A DNA stretch of 41,270 bases, from the NCBI GenBank assembly GCA_900554205.1, contig USGM01000012.1, positions 1 to 41,270 on the forward strand, written 5' to 3'. This DNA is from an uncultured Lachnospiraceae bacterium. GTDB taxonomy: Bacteria; Bacillota; Clostridia; Lachnospirales; Lachnospiraceae. A program made the position numbers and the translations under genes. A model generated the notes under the pieces. That model was not told the origin of the DNA. It searched no databases and saw nothing but the letters and a program-made list of their open reading frames with translations. Shown here piece by piece: positions 36,775 to 41,270 of this stretch (its first letter is position 1; every line of letters starts with the position of its first letter).

Positions 36775-37011
36775 TTGTCCAATGCCATTATTTCTCTGAT
36801 CTCCGCCGTCATCGGCGGCGGGATCTCCCTGGTGGGGGTGCTGATCGCAAACAGCAAAGCCACCGCCGTGATGGAGGAAAAGATCGCGGAACTTACCCGG
36901 GAGGTCCGGGCCCACAACAACTTCGCCCAGCGGATTCCTGTTGTGGAGGAGCAGATCAAAGTCATCAACCACCGGCTGGCGGATTTGGAAGATTTCCACA
37001 AGCCGGACTAA
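36775..37011 (+). CDS. Membrane protein of the holin region (XhlA/DUF7365-like)
   Basis: 78 aa from TTG 36775 with AGGAGG 9 bases ahead. It has one membrane helix (NAIISLISAVIGGGISLVG), then a coiled coil (MEEKIAELTREVRAHNNF, VEEQIKVINHRLADLE). The helix-plus-coil form with EKI.ELTREVR.HNNF recurs beside holins in clostridial phages. Probably a lysis accessory protein. Confidence 0.8.
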   Translation: MSNAIISLISAVIGGGISLVGVLIANSKATAVMEEKIAELTREVRAHNNFAQRIPVVEEQIKVINHRLADLEDFHKPD

Positions 37012-37029
37012 TTTAAGGAGGCAAAAACT

Positions 37030-37236
37030 ATGAAAATGACAAACAGAACTTATGACATCCTGAAATGGATCGCCCTGATCCTGCTGCCCGCCCTGGCTAC
37101 GTTTTACGCTGCCATTGCGGCGGTGTGGAACCTGCCCTACACCGAGCAGGTAGTTGGAACTATCACGGCGGTGGACACTCTGCTGGGTACGCTGCTGAAA
37201 ATTTCCAGCGACAACTACAAAAAGCAGGAGGGCTAA
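37030..37236 (+). CDS. Phage holin
   Basis: 68 aa after AAGGAGG. Two hydrophobic segments are visible (DILKWIALILLPALATFYAA and EQVVGTITAVDTLLGTLL). The start NRTYDILKWI is that of the clostridial Phage_holin_5/phi LC3-type families. It makes membrane holes and lets out the endolysin. Placement after the endolysin is common in these phages. Confidence 0.88.
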   Translation: MKMTNRTYDILKWIALILLPALATFYAAIAAVWNLPYTEQVVGTITAVDTLLGTLLKISSDNYKKQEG

Positions 37237-37243
37237 GTGATAA

Positions 37244-37480
37244 GTGGACCGGATCCCGTGGAACCGGGTGATTTTGGATGAATTTTGTTCCCTGGCGCTA
37301 CTCACGCCATTGGAAGAAAACATAATCCGTACCCGGGCCGCCGGATGGAGCCGTGTACAGCAGTGCCACGCTTACGGTATGTCCCTTGCCACATTAGATA
37401 GGCACATCAGAAAGCTGCGCAAGCAATACGAGACGGTGCAGGAGTACAGCTATGTACTCCCCCGCAATATCGACTTCTGA
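37244..37480 (+). CDS. Small HTH protein in the lysis region
   Basis: 78 aa from GTG 37244. Residues ~20-65 (LTPLEENIIRTRAAGWSRVQ, then MSLATLDRHIRKLR) look like a sigma-70 region 4/HTH. Position after the holin suggests a late regulator or a remnant. The strong terminator at 37508-37547 follows. Confidence 0.65.
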   Translation: MDRIPWNRVILDEFCSLALLTPLEENIIRTRAAGWSRVQQCHAYGMSLATLDRHIRKLRKQYETVQEYSYVLPRNIDF

Positions 37481-37507
37481 CAGTTTTTTGACAACTATAT
37501 GATTGTA

Positions 37508-37547
37508 AATCGGTAGGAAAACGATAGTTTTTCTACCGATTTTTTTG
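37508..37547 (+). terminator. Terminator after the lysis region
   Basis: AAATCGGTAG pairs with CTACCGATTT, helped by an inner AAAAC/GTTTT, and is followed by seven T residues. It closes the tail/lysis operon before the cassette of unknown function. Confidence 0.9.
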
Positions 37548-37577
37548 TTATCCTATGGGCAGAAAGGGGCGGTGCCT

Positions 37578-37958
37578 ATGGGAGCATACAGGCCATATAA
37601 TCCAAACCCACGGGCTGCCAAAGTGGGCGATTGCGCCGTCCGGGCCGTAGCCAAAGCGTTAGGAATTGACTGGTATCAATCCTACATTGAGTTAGTCAAC
37701 GAGGGCTTGGAGCAGTGCGACCTCCCTAGCGCAAACAATGTGTGGGGCGCTGTCCTCCGGCGGCATGGATTCCGGCGGGCGGCGATCCCAGAAGAATGCC
37801 CGGACTGCTACACCGTGGGTGACTTTATCCGGGAACACCCGGCGGGAACCTACATTGTGGCCCTGAAAAACCACGTTGTGACCGTGGAGGACGGCGTGTT
37901 ATACGACACCTGGAACTCTATGGATGAAAACCCAATCTATTTTTGGAGGCGTGAATAA
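37578..37958 (+). CDS. Papain-like (C39-type) cysteine peptidase-like protein
   Basis: 126 aa from ATG 37578. The order Cys19 (VGDCAVRAVAKALG), His99 (ALKNHVVTVEDG) and Asp110/Asn113 (LYDTWNS) gives a papain-like triad. The rest (YQSYIELVNEGLEQ) is helical as in small phage C39-like proteins. It opens a cassette beyond the lysis genes and may process structural proteins or a host target. The substrate is unknown. The stop overlaps the next start (TAATG). Confidence 0.65.
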   Translation: MGAYRPYNPNPRAAKVGDCAVRAVAKALGIDWYQSYIELVNEGLEQCDLPSANNVWGAVLRRHGFRRAAIPEECPDCYTVGDFIREHPAGTYIVALKNHVVTVEDGVLYDTWNSMDENPIYFWRRE

Positions 37959-38368
37959 TGGCGTATCCTTATCCTTACAGCGCACCATACGGGGCGCAGA
38001 GCTATTTCCAGGTGGCACCAGGCAGCTATAGCCAACCAATGCAGATGCCGATACAGCAACCTACAGCACCAGTACAAGCCTCTCAGGCGACGCAGGACGA
38101 CCGCATCTGGGTAGCGTCCGAGTCTGCGGCAGAAGCGTTTTTTGTGGCCGCCAATGGCTTTGTACGGCTTTGGGACAGCAACAAGCCGGTATTTTACGAA
38201 AAACGGGCCGACATGAACGGGCGGCCTATGCCGCTGGTAGCGTATGAATACAAGATACGGGATGCAAGCGCAGGACAGGAATCGGTTAGCGCCGGATTTG
38301 AGCAGCGGCTTTCCGCCGTAGAAGAAAAGCTAAAGAAAATGATGGAGGGACAGAACAATGATGCCTAA
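37958..38368 (+). CDS. Tyr/Pro-rich phage protein, cassette gene 2
   Basis: 136 aa. The N-terminal ~45 residues are a low-complexity Tyr/Pro/Gln tail (AYPYPYSAPYGAQSYFQVAP). The middle (DRIWVASESAAEAFFVAANG) is a small folded domain and the end a coiled coil (FEQRLSAVEEKLKKMME). The form suggests a surface or virion-associated protein. Found as part of a conserved set in clostridial phages by my reading. Function is unknown. Confidence 0.65.
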   Translation: MAYPYPYSAPYGAQSYFQVAPGSYSQPMQMPIQQPTAPVQASQATQDDRIWVASESAAEAFFVAANGFVRLWDSNKPVFYEKRADMNGRPMPLVAYEYKIRDASAGQESVSAGFEQRLSAVEEKLKKMMEGQNNDA

Positions 38369-38567
38369 CCCTATGCAGATGATTTCCCAATTCCCCCAGT
38401 TTATGCAGCAGATGAGAGGCCAAGACCCCCAGCAATTGCTTAACCAGCTGGTACAGAGTGGCCGGGTGAATCAGCAGCAACTCAACCAGGCCCAGCAGAT
38501 GGCACAGCAGATGCAGGGACAGTTTGATCAATTCCGGGGAATGTTTGGTTTCGGTAACAGGCGGTAA
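38358..38567 (+). CDS. Gln/Met-rich small protein, cassette gene 3
   Basis: 69 aa, overlapping gene 2, GGAGGGAC site. It is rich in Gln and Met (MQMISQFPQFMQQMRGQDPQ) with an amphipathic helix near residues 15-50 and FGFGNRR at the end. This could be a helical assembly or scaffold-like peptide. Function is unknown. Confidence 0.6.
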   Translation: MMPNPMQMISQFPQFMQQMRGQDPQQLLNQLVQSGRVNQQQLNQAQQMAQQMQGQFDQFRGMFGFGNRR

Positions 38568-38607
38568 CCCGCTGTTATAAATATCTTTTTTACAGGAGGA
38601 AAACAAA

Positions 38608-39399
38608 ATGGCAATTTCCAACGAAATGGGCCCTGCTGATGTCCGAGCGTGCACCGAAGGTGCCAACGGATATGGCAACGGCATGGGCTGGGGCGGTGAA
38701 TGGTTCATCTGGATCGTTCTCTTCGCTGTCCTGTTCGGCTGGGGCGGCAACGGCTGGGGCGGTGGCTTTGGTGGCCGTGGTGCTGGCGCTGGTGCTGTGG
38801 ACGGCTATGTGCTGGCTTCCGACTTTTCCAACATTGAGCGGAAAATCGACAGCGTGAACAATGGCGTCTGCGACGGCTTTTATGCCATGAATACCGGAAT
38901 GCTGAATGGGTTTGCTGGCGTGAACCAGAACATGAGCAACGGTTTCCAGGCGGCGGAGCTTTCCCGGTGCAACCAGCAGGCGGCTTTGATGCAACAGCTT
39001 TTCCAGATGCAGATGGCCCAGCAGCAGTGCTGCTGCGAGAACCGGGAGGCGGTCCAGGGCGTGAACTACAATCTGGCGACCCAGAGCTGTGACACCCGGA
39101 ACACCATCCAGAACACCACCCGGGACATCATCGACGCTATGAACTGCGGTTTCCGCTCCATCGACCAGCGGTTGACGGCTCAGGAAATGGCGGCAAAGGA
39201 TCAGATTATCGCTCAGCAGAACCAGAAGCTGTTTATGTCCGAGTTGGCCGCAAGCCAGAGCAACCAGAACCAGGTTCTAAAGGGCTATGTCGCCGAACAG
39301 TTCGCCTACTACAACCCCCCTGCCAGACCAGCTTATGTCGTCCCGAATCCCAACTGCTGCGGTAACGGCTACGGCTGCGGCTGCGGAAACGTGGCGTAA
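38608..39399 (+). CDS. Gly-rich protein with one membrane-like segment, cassette gene 4
   Basis: 263 aa after AGGAGG. The N-terminal 60 residues contain WFIWIVLFAVLFGWGG followed by Gly-rich GGGFGGRGAGAGA. The middle is Asn/Gln-rich (GMLNGFAGVNQNMSNGFQAA). A Cys-rich element (QQQCCCENREAVQG) and a CGNGYGCGCGNVA tail follow. The hydrophobic-then-glycine start and repetitive body suggest a membrane-associated or virion-associated filament. Function is unknown. Confidence 0.65.
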   Translation: MAISNEMGPADVRACTEGANGYGNGMGWGGEWFIWIVLFAVLFGWGGNGWGGGFGGRGAGAGAVDGYVLASDFSNIERKIDSVNNGVCDGFYAMNTGMLNGFAGVNQNMSNGFQAAELSRCNQQAALMQQLFQMQMAQQQCCCENREAVQGVNYNLATQSCDTRNTIQNTTRDIIDAMNCGFRSIDQRLTAQEMAAKDQIIAQQNQKLFMSELAASQSNQNQVLKGYVAEQFAYYNPPARPAYVVPNPNCCGNGYGCGCGNVA

Positions 39400-39411
39400 G
39401 GAGGGCTGAAC

Positions 39412-39846
39412 ATGGCGGTTGAACTTACTGCAAACGCTGTCCAGGCAGTTCCGGCTGGGCAGAATGTGCTATTTACTGATACGCCGGTGAAATGTAACCG
39501 GGGGTATGTTGTTCACCGTGATGGGGCTGGCCTTGTAACCCTACGTGGACTTTGTAACGGCTGCTCCACCCTGGCCCGGTATCGGGTGCTGTTTGTGGGC
39601 AATATCTCCGTTCCCACCGGCGGAACCGCTGGAGCTATCAGTGTGGCCCTGGCCCTGGGCGGGGAGGCGCTGCCTACCACTACGGCAACGGTTACCCCCG
39701 CCGCCGCTGGGGAAGCTTTTAACGTGGCGACTTCCGCCTTTGTGGATGTGCCCCGTAACTGCTGTGTGGCGCTGTCCGTGCGTAACATTTCCGGCCAGGC
39801 CATTGATGTTGCCAACGCCAATCTGATGATTGAGCGTGTGGCGTAA
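39412..39846 (+). CDS. Beta-sandwich-like protein, cassette gene 5
   Basis: 144 aa, AGGAGGGC site. It is beta-rich: VELTANAVQAVPAGQNVLFT, GYVVHRDGAGLVTLRGL and VFVDVPRNCCVALSV-like strands ending in IDVANANLMIERVA. The pattern fits a jelly-roll decoration or spore-surface-type (BclA C-terminal-like) domain. It may decorate the virion. Inferred from composition only. Confidence 0.6.
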   Translation: MAVELTANAVQAVPAGQNVLFTDTPVKCNRGYVVHRDGAGLVTLRGLCNGCSTLARYRVLFVGNISVPTGGTAGAISVALALGGEALPTTTATVTPAAAGEAFNVATSAFVDVPRNCCVALSVRNISGQAIDVANANLMIERVA

Positions 39847-39861
39847 CAGGAGGTGAACAAA

Positions 39862-40236
39862 ATGAAGCATTTGGAAGATTTGCGGGATACCCTGTGCCGG
39901 GAGCTGGATGAAATCGCCGGAAAGGGCGAACTGTCCGCCGGTGCTCTCGATACCGTGGACAAGTTGGCCCACACCATCAAAAACCTGGACAAGGTGATGA
40001 TGGGAGAAGGGTACAGCAGCGCCGGAGATTGGTATGCAATGGGTAACTACGGCGAACGGCCTGGATACCGGGACAGCGTGAGCTACCGGGGCCGGAAGCG
40101 GGACAGCATGGGCCGCTACAGCCGGACCGATGCCAAGGAGGATATTGCCGACAAGCTGCGGCGCATGATGGATGATGCGCCTGACAGCAGAACCCGGGAG
40201 GCTTTAGACAAGGCCCTCCGGTGCATGGAGGAATAA
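39862..40236 (+). CDS. Helical protein, cassette gene 6
   Basis: 124 aa from ATG 39862 with AGGAGGTGAAC ahead. It has helix-linker-helix form: an N-terminal helical pair (HLEDLRDTLCRELDEIAG, LDTVDKLAHTIKNLDKVM), a Gly/Tyr/Arg linker (about 55-90) and a C-terminal helix (KEDIADKLRRMMDDA). Such a bipartite helical form suits a bridging or assembly role. Function is unknown. Confidence 0.6.
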   Translation: MKHLEDLRDTLCRELDEIAGKGELSAGALDTVDKLAHTIKNLDKVMMGEGYSSAGDWYAMGNYGERPGYRDSVSYRGRKRDSMGRYSRTDAKEDIADKLRRMMDDAPDSRTREALDKALRCMEE

Positions 40237-40239
40237 CGG

Positions 40240-40566
40240 ATGCTTACAGAGCGGGATTTGCTGGAAACCATAGAAGAGTGCAAAGCGGTACGGCGGCCCA
40301 CGGCCTCCACTTGCCAGCTGATGGCCTCTTGCTATACCATCCTGGATCATCTATTCCCGGATGCTCCCCGCTCTGCCGATCCTGCCCCTGTACAAATGTA
40401 TTCCATGTCCCCACAACCGGTAGACACCGGCGGAAGCGAGTTTGTCCAGACGGCCAGAAAAGCCGGGATTTCCCGGCTTCTGGACGTGCTGGATGAACAC
40501 ATGGATTGCATCCAGGCAATGTACCCCAAAGAGTATGCCGCTATCCTGCGGCGGCTGAGAGAATAA
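40240..40566 (+). CDS. Helical protein, cassette gene 7
   Basis: 108 aa with GGAGG. It has helices at both ends (ERDLLETIEECKAVRRPT, ARKAGISRLLDVLDEHMD) and a central linker with MYSMSPQPV. Like its neighbours it has no known domain. It ends the cassette before the terminator at 40582. Confidence 0.6.
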   Translation: MLTERDLLETIEECKAVRRPTASTCQLMASCYTILDHLFPDAPRSADPAPVQMYSMSPQPVDTGGSEFVQTARKAGISRLLDVLDEHMDCIQAMYPKEYAAILRRLRE

Positions 40567-40581
40567 AGTATACTTGCAATA

Positions 40582-40618
40582 TTCCCCGGGAAAGATTCGT
40601 TTCCCGGGGAATTATTTG
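40582..40618 (+). terminator. Terminator at the end of the cassette
   Basis: TTCCCCGGGAAA pairs with TTTCCCGGGGAA around a GATTCG loop, followed by TTATTTGT. A 12 bp stem closes the late region before the independently promoted block. Confidence 0.85.
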
Positions 40619-40639
40619 TAAAGATTTGCGATTTACCTA

Positions 40640-40668
40640 TTGACAATCCACCCAATGAGTGGTATAAT
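40640..40668 (+). promoter_or_regulatory. Perfect sigma-70 promoter of the moron-like block
   Basis: TTGACA (40640-40645), a 17-base spacer and TATAAT (40663-40668). The spacer contains a dyad, CCAC facing GTGG, that may be an operator. It stands just after a terminator, so the small genes downstream are transcribed on their own, probably also in the prophage. Confidence 0.88.
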
Positions 40669-40717
40669 GAAGACACTTAAGGGAGACATCCCAATAAACA
40701 AAAAGGAGATCATAAAA

Positions 40718-40906
40718 ATGTACGCAGAATATCGTAGTAAATACGGGAAAATCGTCAAGCAGTGCCCAGGGCTTAATGAGTATTGGTACAAGGGAAAGCT
40801 CATTGCAGCAGGCAGCTCCATTTCCACCCCAAACCCGGATACTCCGCCAACAACGGAAGATTGGGCCTTTTGCGTTGCTCTCCGTGAACGCTCCTCAGAA
40901 GAATAA
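40718..40906 (+). CDS. Hypothetical 62 aa protein, first gene of the moron-like block
   Basis: Start ATG 40718 with AAGGAG 8 bases ahead; the frame's earlier ATG overlaps the promoter. The protein has a basic, tyrosine-rich start (YAEYRSKYGKIVKQC), a beta-like centre (NEYWYKGKLIAAGSS) and an acidic end. No known motif. It is expected to be expressed in the lysogen. Confidence 0.65.
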   Translation: MYAEYRSKYGKIVKQCPGLNEYWYKGKLIAAGSSISTPNPDTPPTTEDWAFCVALRERSSEE

Positions 40907-40950
40907 CCACATTCCCCGCCCCGGAGGCACGAGGGCAGAAAGGCATAAGC

Positions 40951-41244
40951 ATGGAAAACGTTATCATCGCATCATTTGACTCTTTCAACCAGCGCCGCTA
41001 CTCCGCCCCATGGATTGCCAAGTTTGCAGCCGGAAAGTATGATTTTAAAACCCATGTTGGAATGTACACCGGCAACAGCAGAGACGGCGAAGCCGGTGAC
41101 CTTGTGGTCTTCTCCCCTGAAGAAGGCCAGATTTACGCCTATGGGCAGAAGGACTACCGAGGAAATAACACAAAGCTTTGCTTTGCGATCTGGCAGAACG
41201 GTGGGTTCACCCCCTGCGATAAGCTGGGGCGGCCTAAAGAGTGA
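40951..41244 (+). CDS. Hypothetical 97 aa protein, moron-like block
   Basis: It follows the 62 aa gene by 44 bases, with an AGAAAGG site. The sequence starts ENVIIASFDSFNQRRYSAPW and has VGMYTGNSRDGEAGDLVVF and a C-terminal CDKLGRPKE. It reads as a compact beta-rich soluble domain. No recognised family. Across the circle junction the block continues to 154-1096. Confidence 0.65.
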   Translation: MENVIIASFDSFNQRRYSAPWIAKFAAGKYDFKTHVGMYTGNSRDGEAGDLVVFSPEEGQIYAYGQKDYRGNNTKLCFAIWQNGGFTPCDKLGRPKE

Positions 41245-41250
41245 GAAAAA

Positions 41251-41270
41251 GCCCGCCGAAACCGGCGGGC
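41251..41270. repeat. Terminal direct repeat / GC-rich hairpin, right copy
   Basis: Identical to bases 1-20; preceded by AAAAA. Joining the ends gives one hairpin between the 97 aa gene and the 109 aa gene. Read leftward it has a T tract; read rightward it does not, so rightward transcription may pass into 154-1096. Confidence 0.75.

Noticed and set aside
1..41270. Integrated prophage with host flanks
   Set aside because: No host genes are visible, the ends are identical to each other, and the attachment core is internal beside integrase. All fit a circular phage form.

Overview
The window looks like one complete temperate siphophage genome of about 41.25 kb from a Bacillota host, most likely a gut Clostridia member of Oscillospiraceae/Ruminococcaceae type. 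Three things point there: moderately high G+C with strong AGGAGG-type ribosome sites, protein families typical of clostridial prophages (PBSX-type terminase, SPP1-type portal, Gp20 scaffold, ReqiPepy6 Gp37-like tail protein, Gp157/DUF669 replication module), and an attachment site made of the 3' end of a tRNA gene, probably tRNA-Ser. The first and last 20 bases are identical, so the contig closes into a circle. The attP core lies inside it, beside the integrase, as expected of a circular phage form rather than an integrated prophage.

Layout. 154-1125: three small rightward genes, two with helix-turn-helix (HTH) motifs, ending in a terminator. 1251-5767: attP and the leftward lysogeny block (integrase, membrane-anchored XRE protein, zinc-ribbon membrane protein, DUF4041/T5orf172 protein, CI-like repressor). 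5805-5841: divergent control region with a consensus promoter and a nested operator. 5928-16667: rightward early genes. These comprise small regulators, a ParB-like protein, Gp157, a Sak4-type ATPase, DUF669, a DUF1064 nuclease-like protein and a replication protein carrying iteron-like repeats. They also include a C5 cytosine methyltransferase that is split, overlapping and circularly permuted, a run of small zinc-ribbon genes, and a late-regulator candidate. 16707-17309: a leftward micro-operon of two tiny membrane peptides and an excisionase-like HTH protein, set between early and late genes. 17337-29085: terminase, portal, MuF protein with a papain-like toxin tail plus a candidate immunity gene, scaffold, capsid, connectors, tail tube, frameshifted tail chaperones and tape measure. 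29085-35864: distal tail, baseplate and receptor-binding genes. 35905-37480: lysis region. 37578-40566: a six/seven-gene cassette of unknown function after lysis, starting with a papain-like protein. 40640-41244: a consensus promoter and two small genes which, across the circle junction, run into 154-1125. Together these form a moron-like block at what would be the right end of the prophage.

How it works together. The short repressor would hold the rightward promoter at 5813-5841. Early expression gives replication, recombination and DNA methylation. The HTH protein at 16365-16667 may then activate a late promoter element that I see twice (16662-16701 and 22881-22921), once before packaging/head genes and once before scaffold/capsid/tail genes. 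Two independently promoted small-gene blocks (16707-17309 leftward; 40640-1125 rightward) look suited to expression from the prophage and are the best places to look for undescribed biology. The MuF toxin/immunity pair and the permuted methyltransferase are the other highlights. All family names come from reading the sequence; no database search was run.
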